In this document: positions 1-13,200 of the stretch, piece after piece
Position numbering within the stretch: the stretch's first letter is position 1
How the letters are laid out: every line of letters starts with the position of its first letter
Assembly (NCBI RefSeq): GCF_932526225.1
Contig: NC_064041.1
Span: 1,438,699-1,502,698, forward strand
DNA from: Nematostella vectensis
Lineage: Eukaryota > Cnidaria > Anthozoa > Actiniaria > Edwardsiidae
Length of the DNA stretch: 64,000 nt
Reading direction: 5' to 3'
Notes under the pieces: model-generated
What the model was told of the DNA's origin: nothing
Databases searched by the model: none
The model's input: the letters and a program-made list of their open reading frames with translations, nothing else
Program-made: the position numbers and the translations under genes

Positions 1-1195
1 ATCCATCACACATTGGCTACACATCCATCACACATTGGCTACATATCCATCACACATTGGCTACACATCCATCACACATTGGCTACACATCCATCACACA
101 TTGGCTACACATCCATCACACATTGGCTACATATCCATCACACATTGGCTACATATCCATCACACATTGGCTACATATCCATCACACATTGGCTACATAT
201 CCATCACACATTGGCTACATATCCATCACACATTGGCTACATATCCATCACACATTGGCTACATATCCATCACACATTGGCTACATATCCATCACACATT
301 GGCTACATATCCATCACACATTGGCTACATATCCATCACACATTGGCTACATATCCATCACACATTGGCTACATATCCATCACACATTGGCTACATATCC
401 ATCACACATTGGCTACATATCCATCACACATTGGCTACATATCCATCACACATTGGCTACACATCCATCACACATTGGCTACATATCCATCACACATTGG
501 CTACATATCCATCACACATTGGCTACATATCCATCACACATTGGCTACATATCCATCACACATTGGCTACACATCCATCACACATTGGCTACACATCCAT
601 CACACATTGGCTACATATCCATCACACATTGGCTACACATCCATCACACATTGGCTACACATCCATCACACATTGGCTACATATCCATCACACATTGGCT
701 ACACATCCATCACACATTGGCTACATATCCATCACACATTGGCTACACATCCATCACACATTGGCTACATATCCATCACACATTGGCTACATATCCATCA
801 CACATTGGCTACATATCCATCACACATTGGCTACACATCCATCACACATTGGCTACATATCCATCACACATTGGCTACACATCCATCAAACATGGGCTAC
901 ACATCCATCACACATTGGCTACATATCCATCACACATTGGCTACATATCAGTCACACATTGGCTACATATCAGTCACACAATCGTTACATATTCATAACA
1001 CATCCGTCACACATTCTCTCCTTATCCATCGCACATTCGCCAGGCATTTGTTAAAATCAGTTACACACTCACTAGATATCCATTACACATTCGACACACC
1101 AGTTACACACTCACTACATATCCGTCACACATTCGACACATATCAGTTACACATTCTCTACATACCCGTTACACACTCGTTCATATCCGTGACAC
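1..1195. repeat. 22-bp minisatellite
   Basis: About 44 near-identical 22-bp units (core catccatcacacattggct) fill the first ~990 bases and then decay up to ~1195. Most variation is a C/T change after the ACA. No + frame of the unit contains a stop, and 22 is not a multiple of 3, so all three + frames stay open. The long Thr/His/Ile/Trp reading frames are therefore artefacts. The array lies in an intron upstream of the first visible ODF2 exon. Confidence 0.95.
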
Positions 1196-1353
1196 TTTAA
1201 CCGTCTACGCTTCTCGTCAAATATCTAAACATTTTATATGGAGTAGTAGCCAAAAGGTGAAGATACTTCTATAATACTACTGCCTCCCCTCCTCCGCAGA
1301 TAAGTATTTTCATCATTACTACGGTTCTGATTTTTAATATGGGCATGCTGCAG

Positions 1354-4217
1354 GGTACAGAAAGACCGAGTTTTAGAGAGAGACAAAGACATAGAAAACC
1401 TTCAGCAGAAGCTAACGGACAGGGTGAGCACCACTTTACGTGAGAGTAACAAAAGTAGAACTGATCACATCACCACCAGAATGATTGTTGTTAATAAAAA
1501 TGTTATCTCCGTTGCGATGAAGTTTAAATCTTGTCTTTGTTTCTTAAATACTAATACCTCAAACTGAGATCGATTTTGACTTGAATTAACGACTTTTCCG
1601 TTCCGGTAACCGTTGAATTTAGGGTTACACTTTCCAAGTGTCCGCTTTAAGAGAAAATGTTGATTGACAGTATGACAAGGGAGTGCAAATGGATAATATT
1701 TTTGATTTCATGTTTGCAGGAAGTAGCATTGTCAGAAGTTCGCCGAAACGAAGGGTCTGTGAAGCAAGAGAAGGAGAACCTCGAAAGTGATATGTCAACC
1801 CTGAGAAGGTAAAGGAACATTTGTAAACCTTGAAAACGAAAATTCAATTTTGCAAAGTCCAGTTGTAAACCTTGAAAACGAACATTCAATTGTGAAGTTC
1901 AGTTGGAAAACTCGAGAACGAAAATTCAATTCTGCAAAGTTCAGTTGGAAACCTTGAAAACGAACATTCAATTCTCCAAAGTCCAGTTGTAAACCTTGTA
2001 AACGATGATAAAGCTTTGCGAAGTTAAGCGGCCATTTGTAGAAACTTGGAAACGAAAATTCAATTTTGCAAAGTTTAGTTGTAAACCTTGAAAACGAATA
2101 TTCAATTCTCCAAAGTCCAGTTGTAAACCTTGTAAACGATGATAAAGCTTTGCGAAGTTAAGCGGCCATTTGTAGAAACTTGGAAACGAAAATTCAATTC
2201 TGCAAAGTTCAGTTGTAAACTTTGTAAACGATGATAAAGCTTTGCGAAGTTAAGCGGCCATTTGTAGAAACTTGGAAACGAAAATTCAATTCTGCAAAGT
2301 CCAGTTGTAAGCCTTGAAAACGAAAATTTAATTTTGCAAAGTAATGATAATAAAGCTTTGCGGACTTATAGGGGCCATTTGTAAACCTTGAAATCGAAAT
2401 CCAATTCTGCAAAAGTCAGTTGTAAGCCTTGAAAACGATAACAAAACTTTTCGATGGTGAGGGCTATAGTACATAGTCACTGTACTTTGATTGTCGAGAT
2501 AGCGTCCGTATTAACGGGGTCTCCTTGCCAAGCACAGTTTTTCTCTTCTTCAGAATTCGAAAGATGGTAACAATATAAAACATGCATTAAATATTGTGTT
2601 CTCCTGTGTTTGTTTTCAGTCGCCTCCGTGAACTTCAAGAAATTATCGAGAATACGGAAAAGGCCGCCCAGGTTGGTTAATTAACACTTTCCCAGAAAGT
2701 CCCTGCTTCGCCCAAAGTCGTTGTTGACAAACGTGTTGAGACAGAAAAAAAAAACGTTTGAGCGATTTCCCTGTTCCTGTAAAATCGGCACTGTCGTCCA
2801 ATTTTTGCTGTTTTTAATTATTTTCAAACTTAATGCTATATCACCTAATTCAAAATCCTTGCAATCGATTCGTTGGCTAGTATTGTAATGGCTTTAAATC
2901 ACACCCAAGGTCCTGACCAAGAAGTACCATTTATAATTCCGTTAATTTGAATGACGGAAGCCAGAAAGAGATCCAGTTATTGGAAGTTGCTGACAAGAAC
3001 CGGCACAATATTGGAAATCACAGTAAAAAGTCAGTAATGGCGCTAAAATTGACAAAAAATGGTTGAGTGAAAAGAAGTGGGTTAAGAAAAAATTAGTAGA
3101 GTGTTTGTGGAGTAATAAAGAACTGCTCACCAGTAAACAACGTAAAAGCACGTACCAGACTTTTGTAGGTCAAACTGTTGATATTTGTTGTTTGTAGAGT
3201 AACACAGAACTGCTCACCAGTAAACTAAGCACACGAACTCAGGAGGTCAATGCACTCAGAACCGAAAACGAGGAACTCAGGGTGAGTGGAATGTCCGGAA
3301 TCGTAGTTTCTTTTAACCAAACCAAAGCGAGCATTAAATACAGTGGAATGACAGCGGAATCTGGGTTTCACAATATGCCTTTCTACCCTTTGTGGAATAT
3401 AGTCTAATAGGGTGTTCTACTGATTATGAAAAAAATTAGAAGGAAAGATGAAATTTAAAGTATCACATATGGCCCAGTGGTGTGTTAGGGCGTCAGCAAA
3501 TGATGCCTCTCACCACAGGTGGACCAGTGGTGTGTTGGCGCGTCAGCGTATGGGGCCTCTCACCACAGGTGACCCAGTAGTGTGTTAGGGCCTCAGCGTA
3601 TGGGGCCTCTCACCACAGGTGGACCAGTGTCTCTCACTTCTGCTGAAACGGGTTTGATTCCCGGTCGAGATATGGATAGTATCTTTCTGTTTCTTGGCCC
3701 TGAATTTGACTTGTTGAATGTATGTGAGCTTTTAACTAGAAGCTTGTGTTCGTAAGATCGTAACACAGTTACAGTAACACGGTGTGTGTCTTACCAGGCG
3801 GATATTGCTGCGATGGAAGACAGGCTCCGAGGTGAGGAAGAGCGAATGGCACATAAGGTAAGTGACTGGAAGGCTCAACTAGTCATCTTATCCAAGACCC
3901 ACTGTCACAGTGCGACGAATGCTACCAAGACAAGGGAATTTAGCCAATCAGGCTGATCCTTGATTTACATGTAAACTGGCTATGTAATCCTAATAATAGC
4001 AATTCAAGGATAGGATTTGATTAAATAGCGAACCATGATATTGTTATCCTGTTATTTAATCAATTTTGAAATACTTTTTATCTTCGTTGATCAGCAAATG
4101 GTTATATTTTCATTTTGTTGCTTTGACTACCTTCCAGTTTTCCGTAAAACGTTATAGCTTATTTTTAAAACCCATACCTTATGTCTATCAGGCCTTTTTT
4201 GTCTTTGCTTCTTTGTT

Positions 4218-4252
<35 letters not shown>

Positions 4253-7200
4253 AAATAACGCTAATAATGATACAGTGTCATTCTTTCTGTGTGGTCGCCG
4301 AGGTTTTTCAAAAATCGATATTCCTTAACACGAGCCATTGCCTGTGAATCCAACTGTGCAAGTGCATGTCCAGGAACGCCTAGTCAATAATGTGGCAACT
4401 TGCTAACCTAGGTCTATTCGCACGGCCGATATATCTTTTAGGAAAACTTGACTCGCGATCTGTCAAGTCTTGTAAGCAGTATGAAACATTACGACATCCT
4501 AGTGGAGGATTACAGACAAAAGGTAGATAGACATCGTATGTAGGCAGTACACAAAGCACAAAACATCACATTATAACTTGTCTAAACCGGTCTTGAATAA
4601 AGGGATAGTTGTATAGGCAGTTCACAAGTCACAACACATCACCGCATAACTCGCCTAAATATAAGGGATAGCCTCTTAGGACTGACTTGCAAGTCTCTGG
4701 AAAGTGTATAAAGAACACAAATCATAGGTTTCAACCGGTTCCCTTCATACGACTTCCACTGCAGAGGATTTGACAAAGGTTTTCAAAGTTCAAAGAGAGA
4801 TATAGTGTAGATTCCAGCTGGTAGATCCATACTTGTCCAGTTTATGCAAGTCCCACTGTATGGTAATATAGTGTAGGTCGCAGTTGGTAGGTTAGCTCAT
4901 ACATGTTCTGTTGCACAACACTGTTGTTATCAATATTTAACTACAGTTAGAAGACACGCATAGCAAGATATGTATGCTCCCAAAATAATTATGCACTGAA
5001 GAAATACCCTCGCACGAAGCTTACTTTGCACGTTCATCCGCCGGGGGCTTGTTTTTGTGCATCAAATAGGTGGAAAGCCTGGAAAGTGAGAAGAGTCAGC
5101 TTCAGGGCAGCGTCCAAGAGAACAGGTCAATCTTGGAGGACTATAAGAAACAGGTCAGTCCGGTTAGTGTAGAACAGGTCAGTTCTGTTAGTACAAAACA
5201 ATTAGTCTTTAGAGTAAAAAAAAAGCTGACTGCTAAAAATGGACAACTGGTCTTTTTAGCTTATCGATTGGTTTTATATTGTAGTATTATAAGAGGGTTG
5301 GGATTTCTTGTTATCATAGTTAGAGTTACTAGTGTGCTATTAGGTAGAGAAAATGCTTCCTTCACAAAATTAGCCCCCAATATGCCCCTCTAGCTTTCAG
5401 ACTGAATAAATTAATTATTGTATCCAGTGTGATAGTAAGACAGATGAGCTTGAAAGACTGAAATCCTACTTGAAAGACAAAGAGGACACCTTAGATCAGC
5501 AAAGATTACAGGTACATGCTAAGAAGACCCTTAGCCCCATAACGCTACATGTACATAGGAGAACTTACCCAACTGCCACGCCCTTAATCACTTATATTCT
5601 ACATAACGCTACAGATGCATAGGAGAACCCACCGTACTTCCACGCCCTTATATCACTGCCCTTATATCACCCAACATAACGCTACATGCTCAGGATCGGC
5701 GATCTTTAAGTAATGAGTTGGTCCTCTCTGATATTACAATGGTTTGTGTGATATTATTAAGTAATGTCCTCTCTGATATTACAACGGTTTGTGTGATCGA
5801 ATGCAGGTAGTCGCTCAGGAGAAAGATCTCAGCAAGCTTCAGACAGAATTGTCACGGCAGAAATCTTTAGTGGAAGAGTTTAGAAACCAGGTACAAAAGA
5901 TTTAGCTGTGCATATACGCCTATTATATATACCATATAGGATGTCATGCACTGTCATTGCCAAACGATACTTCTACTGTAAACAAATCATGCGATTCAAA
6001 TTCTTACAAATGATAAATACCCATATCAAGCGTCTTAGAACTGCCATTCGCCATTTGCACTGACAGGCATTATGGTAGGTTTATCTATAGTATTTGTCGT
6101 GAAACTCGTTGGCTTATTCCCTTATTAAGCTATTTATTTTGTGCAGTCAATTTGTAAGTCAGAAGAGGTAGATCAGCTTCGTATGGAGCTCAAAGACTTC
6201 AAGTCACGTGCAGATGAGACGTACTTGCAGGTAATCGCGAACTGTAACTCTAATAAGGTAGAACTTTTACCATTAGGCTTTCACATTCAGTTTTTGGCGT
6301 ATTTGGGACTTCAGGAAATTGTCATCCCTTCTTTGATTCAGATGTAATTATACTATTGTTTGATTTATTCCTGGACCTCTAAATTCCACAAGTGTACTTG
6401 TGGTGCCCTCCATGATCTATTATTGATTCTCTAAATATAAGGCAAGGTAGATATTTTTTGCTAGCTAAGGTTAATTTTTCACATCAAGTTGTGTTGTTCC
6501 CAATGATCTATTCTTGGACCCCTCAAGTAAAGGAAACTTATATTTAAACCAGGCCAAAATATTACTACGGTATTAGTTGTGGTGTTCCTTATGATCTATT
6601 CTTGGACCCCTCAAGTAAAGGAAACTTATATTTAAACCAGGCCAAAATATTACTACGGTATTAGTTGTGGTGTTCCTTATGATCTATTCTTGGACCTCTC
6701 AAGTAAAAGAAACTTATATTTAAACCAGGCTAAAATATTACTACGGTATTAGTTATGGTGTTCCCCATGATCTATTCTTGGACCCCTCAAGTAAAAGAAA
6801 CTTATATTTAAACCAGGCTAAAATATTACTACGGTATTAGTTGTGGTGTTCCCAATGATCTATTCTTGGACCCCTCAAGTAAAGGAAACTTATATTTAGA
6901 CCAGGCCAAAATATTACTACTGTATTAGTTGTGGTTTTACTTATGATCTATTCTTGGACCCCTCAAGTAAAGGAAACTTATATTTAAACCAGGCCAAAAT
7001 ATTACTACGGTATTAGTTGTGGTGTTCCCCATGATCTATTCTTGGACCCCTCAAGTAAAGGAAACTTATATTTAAACCAGGCCAAAATATTACTACGGTA
7101 TTAGTTGTGGTGTTCCCAATTATCTATTCTTGGACCCCTCAAGTATAGGAAACTTATATATAAACCAGGCCAAAATATTACTACGGTATTAGTTATGGTG

Positions 7201-10200
7201 TTCCCCATGATCTATTCTTGGACCCCTCAAGTAAAAGAAACTTATATATAAACCAGGCCAAAATATTACTACGGTATTAGTTATGGTGTTCCCCATGATC
7301 TATTCTTGGACCCCTCAAGTAAAGGAAACTTATATTTAAACCAGGCCAAAATATTACTACGGTATTAGTTGTGGTGTTCCCCATGATCTATTGTTGGACC
7401 TCTCAAGTAAAAGAAACTTATATTTAAACCAGGCCAAAATATTACTACGGTATTAGTTATGGTGTTCCCCATGATCTATTCTTGGACCCCTCAAGTAAAG
7501 GAAACTTATATTTAAACCAGGCCAAAATATTACTACGGTATTAGTTATGGTGTTCCCCATGATCTATTCTTGGACCCCTCAAGTAAAGGAAACTTATATT
7601 TAAACCAGGCCAAAATATTACTACGGTATTAGTTGTGGTGTTCCCCATGATCTATTCTTGGACCCCTCAAGTAAAGGAAACTTATATTTAAACCAGGCCA
7701 AAATATTACTACGGTATTAGTTATGGTGTTCCCCATGATCTATTCTTGGACCCCTCAAGTAAAAGAAACTTATATATAAACCAGGCCAAAATATTACTAC
7801 GGTATTAGTTGTGGTGTTCCCAATTATCTATTCTTGGACCCCTCAAGTATAGGAAACTTATATATAAACCAGGCCATAATATTACTACGGTATTAGTTAT
7901 GGTGTTCCCCATGATCTATTCTTGGACCCCTCAAGTAAAGGAAACTTATATTTAAACCAGGCCAAAATATTACTACGGTATTAGTTGTGGTGTTCCCCAT
8001 GATCTATTCTTGGACCCCTCAAGTAAAGGAAACTTATATTTAAACCAGGCCAAAATATTACTACGGTATTAGTTATGGTGTTCCCCATGATCTATTCTTG
8101 GACCCCTCAAGTAAAAGAAACTTATATATAAACCAGGCCAAAATATTACTACGGTATTAGTTGTGGTGTTCCCCATGATCTATTCTTGGACCCCTCAAGT
8201 AAAGGAAACTTATATTTAAACCAGGCCAAAATATTACTACGGTATTAGTTGTGGTGTTCCCCATGATCTATTGTTGGACCTCTCAAGTAAAGGAAACTTA
8301 TATATAAACCAGGCCAAAATATTACTACGGTATTAGTTGTGGTGTTCCTTATGATCTATTCTTGGACCCCTCAAGTAAAGGAAACTTCTATTTAAACCAG
8401 GCCAAAACATTACTACGGTATTAGTTATGGTGTTCCCCATGATCTATTCTTGGACCCCTCAAGTAAAGGAAACTTATATTTAAACCAGGCCAAAATATTA
8501 CTACGGTATTAGTTATGGTGTTCCCCATGATCTATTCTTGGACCCCTCAAGTAAAAGAAACTTATATATAAACCAGGCCAAAATATTACTACGGTATTAG
8601 TTGTGGTGTTCCCAATTATCTATTCTTGGACCCCTCAAGTATAGGAAACTTATATATAAACCAGGCCATAATATTACTACGGTATTAGTTATGGTGTTCC
8701 CCATGATCTATTCTTGGACCCCTCAAGTAAAGGAAACTTATATTTAAACCAGGCCAAAATATTACTACGGTATTAGTTGTGGTGTTCCCAATTATCTATT
8801 CTTGGACCCCTCAAGTATAGGAAACTTATATATAAACCAGGCCATAATATTACTACGGTATTAGTTATGGTGTTCCCCATGATCTATTCTTGGACCCCTC
8901 AAGTAAAGGAAACTTATATTTAAACCAGGCCAAAATATTACTACGGTATTAGTTGTGGTGTTCCTTATGATCTATTCTTGGACCCCTCAAGTAAAGGAAA
9001 CTTATATATAAACCAGGCCAAAATATTACTACAGTATTAGTTGTGGTGTTCCCCATGATCTATTCTTGGGCCCCTCAAGTAAAGGAAACTTATATTTAAA
9101 CCAGGCAAAAATATTACTACAGTATTAGTTGTGGTGTTCCTCATAATTTATTCTTGGACCTCTCAATCAAAGGCAAACTGTAGCACCAACCAGGTAGAGA
9201 TGTTACGTGAGAGACTAAAGGATTACGAAGATAGGATAGATGAGCTAAAGGCACAGGGGTTGTCTCAAATGAGGGAGATAGATCAGCTTCGCGCCCTGAA
9301 CAAAGAGTATGAGATCAGAGTGGAGGGACAGAGACTTCAAGGCAGTAATAAGTCCCAGGACCTGGTTAAACTCAAGACGCACATGAAAGATTACAAGGAT
9401 AAACTAGAAGAACACAAGTTCCAGGTAGGGTAGTTGTTAGCCTAACATGATAAAGTCGCTGCTTGTGATGGTCTAAATAATCAGGGTAAAATCATGGTGA
9501 TGTATTATAGAGTAGTCATACTACTGGTCTGTGTAGCGAGGTTATAATTGTCAATCTATTGTAGGTAGTCGTACATGTGGTCTGGATAATCCTGTTTAGG
9601 AGGTGTGCTTTGTTGTAGGTACTCTTACTGGTGGTTATTATAGCCAGGTTTATGTTGTCAATGTATTGTAGACAGTCGCTTATGTGGACGAATGATCAGT
9701 TTGCAGGAGTAAGCTTTGTGTGGTCTTTATAACCAGGTTCCATCGTTGTATATTGTATTACTGATGGTCGGTAAAGCCAAGTTCTACTGGATTATATTGT
9801 ATTGTAGGCAGTGGAGCTGGTGGTCTGTATAGCCAGGTTCTACTGTATTATATTGTATTGTAGGCAGTGGAGCTGGTGGTCTGTATAGCCAGGTTCTACT
9901 GTATTATATTGTATTGTAGGTAGTGGAGCTGGTGGTCTGTATAGCCAGGTTCTACTGTATTATATTGTATTGTAGGTAGTGGAGCTGGTGGTCTGTATAG
10001 CCAGGTTCTACTGTATTATATTGTATTGTAGGTAGTGGAACTGGTGGTCTGTATAGCCAGGTTCTACTGTATTATATTGTATTGTAGGTAAAGGAGCTGG
10101 TGGTCTGTATAGCCAGGTTCTACTGTATTATATTGTATTGTAGGTAGTGGAGCTGGTGGTCTGTATAGCCAGGTTCTACTGTATTATATTGTATTGTAGG

Positions 10201-13200
10201 TAGTGGAGCTGGTGGTCTGTATAGCCAGGTTCTACTGTATTATATTGTATTGTAGGTAGTGGAGCTGGTGGTCTGTATAGCCAGGTTCTACTGTATTATA
10301 TTGTATTGTAGGTAGTGGAGCTGGTGGTCTGTATAGCCAGGTTCTACTGTATTATATTGTATTGTAGGTAGTGGAGCTGGTGGTCTGTATAGCCAGGTTC
10401 TACTGTATTATATTGTATTGTAGGTAGTGGAGCTGGTGGTCTGTATAGCCAGGTTCTACTGTATTATATTGTATTGTAGGTAGTTGCTCTTCAGACCGAG
10501 AATGCCCAGCTCAGGTCCAACGTCAAACAGTACAAGCGCCTCATCGATGACTATAAGGGCCAGGTACATAGAGATAACCTCCCGGGACCGAAATATAGTG
10601 CCCGTAATACAGTCCAACCTCGCTATTACGGACACCCCCTGGACCGAAATATAGTGTCCGTAATACAGTCCAACCTCGCTATTACGGACACCCCCGGGAC
10701 CGAAATATAGTGTCCGTAATACAGTCCAACCTCGCTATTACGGACACCCCCGGGACCGAAATATAGTGTCCGTAATACAGTCCAACCTCGCTATTACGGA
10801 CACCCCCGGGACCGAAATATAGTGTCCGTAATACAGTCCAACCTCGCTATTACGGACAACCCCGGGACCGAAATATAGTGTCCGTAATACAGTCCAACCT
10901 CGCTATTACGGACACCCCCGGGACCGAAATATAGTGTCCGTAATACAGTCCAATTTCGCTGTTACGGAAACCGGGAATTTATGTTGAACAAGAGAAGGCG
11001 GGCTGTGAAATGGTCACTTAAGCAGCCCCTCCCCCTTCCCTTCCTTTCAGGGTATTTTAGGAACACTTCCATACATGGCTCCAACAGTGCCAGAGAAACA
11101 GCCTTATACAGAGGCGACGACGACTATCGATATCGGAAAAAAAATGTGTTAACGCTTGGCGTTCAATTCCAAACTGATTGCAATGTAATAAGCGTGACAG
11201 TGTCAGGTACAGATAAAGATGAAATCTGGAACATTACTTCGGCAGTAATGTAGGTAGTTAGAGGAGTTTACAGCACAATCTGTCAAATTTGGTAAATTCC
11301 AGGGGGTGTAAATTTCGGGTGGAGATGGACGTTGTCAAAAATTTCGCCCTGGGAGGGGCAAGGGTATCACCCTAGCTACCAGATGCTAGAAAATGTCACT
11401 ATAGAAGCTTCACTCAATCATATAAAACTCATGTCGTAACACGGTCTAACGTAAATATATTACTTACGTCTAAACCCGGCGTTACGTCATTGATAGGCTA
11501 CTTACTCCCAAGGCGAGATGTCTCAGATGAGGGCGACCAACGCTCAGTACGAGAAGTTGATAGAGGAGTATAAGGCACAGGTAGGCAGGTTGAATAACAA
11601 GTAGATGCGACTGACTTGTTAGTATGTAGATATGGGCTGTATGGCCGCTATCACAAAATCCTCTTCCGTGTTCACATGCGACCGACTTTAGATATTGATT
11701 GTATGGCCGCTATCACAAAGTCTTCATCCGTTCCCATGCGACCGTCTTTTACTTACCAATATGACTTTTTTACATAGTTTTTAAAACTGATGTTAGCTCC
11801 TCAAATATCTCTGTCATCCGCCATTTTGTCATCCTTTTACATACAAAGTGTGAAAAAGCATCCGTTTCCATCGTCGGATTGTCTTTCGCGATATTTTCGA
11901 TTGGATTTAGTAAATTAAGTATAAATCATTGTTTTTAGACGTTTTCTTAGATTGCTCCTCATAATTTGTTTACCAACATTAAATTATTAAAATCAGTAAG
12001 GTGTAGCTGACTAGACCCCTTTAGCAAGGTATTTCGTACTGTTAGAGGTGGAACCCTGTGACAGTAGTCGTGTGATGATGGGAAGGATGTGCGTGGTCTT
12101 GATGGAGATAACAATGGACTGTGTTGACTCACACTGATCGACCAATTCAGTGCTGCTTGCTCAGATGTAATACCTTCAGTAAAGTCACGTGAGCAATACC
12201 AGCCAATCAAGAGCAGGCAGGTTTCTTTAGCCATTTTACAACCTTTTCAGCGAAATTTGTATCTTGACCTCGTCCACCAAGCCGCAAGTTCTTTTGTGTT
12301 TGTGTTTTTTGTTTTTTTGCTGATCAGGTTTAACTCTTTAGCTTTCTAAAGAAAAAAACTGAATATCCGTAGATTCCTTTTGTAAAATATCGGCCAATTC
12401 AAACCAAGATCATTTTAAAAGTAGAGTTTTGGCTTTTTATGTACCAAGTTCAAATTAACTTTTGCTCATACTGTTACAACGTGACCTGTAAAACTATGAA
12501 CAAAAACACAATATGGGGAATGCGTTCATTAACTGATGCGTTCATACCATTAGCTGATGTGTCCATACTGCTAACTGATGTGTTCATACCATTAACTGAT
12601 GTGTTCATATTGTTAATTAACGTGTTCATACGGCAAGTGAACGTGTTCATACGATTAACTTATGCCGTGTTCATAGTGTTAACTAATGTGTTTATACTGT
12701 TAACTGCTGTGTTTATACTGTTTACTGATGTGTCCATACTGGTAACGGATGTGTTCATACTGTTAACTGATGTGTTCTTGCTGTTAACTGATGTGTTCAT
12801 ACTGTTAACGGATGTGTTCATACCGTTAACTGATGTGTTCATACTGTTAACTGATGTGTTCATACTGTTAACTGGTGTGTTCATACTGTTAACTGACGTG
12901 TTCATACTGTTAACTGATGTGTTCATACTGTTAAGTGACGTGTTCATACTGTTAACTGGTGTGTTCATACTGTTAACTGACGTGTTCATACTGTTAACTG
13001 ATGTGTGCATACTGTTAAGTGACGTGTTCATACTGTTAACTGATGTGTTTATACTGTTAACTGACGTGTTCATACTGTTAACTGGTGTGTTCATACTGTT
13101 AACTGATGTGCTCATACTGCTAACTGATGTGTTCATACTGTTAACTGATGTGTTCATACTGCTAACTGATGTGTTCATACTGTTAACTGATGTGTTCTAG

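Noticed and set aside
13-1200. Three overlapping long frames rich in Thr/His/Ile/Trp
   Set aside because: Produced by a stop-free 22-bp tandem repeat read in all three frames; no coding signature.
6340-9172. CRISPR-like or exon array
   Set aside because: Direct tandem repeats without spacers, in a eukaryotic intron; no conserved open frame across units.
11230-11290. Second decayed copy of the ODF2 exon 11497-11580
   Set aside because: gttagaggagtttacagcac resembles its end, but the match is too short to rely on.
12439-13200. 253-aa hydrophobic repeat protein and its 172-aa antisense partner
   Set aside because: A 21-bp repeat lacks stops in these frames; it lies in an ODF2 intron.
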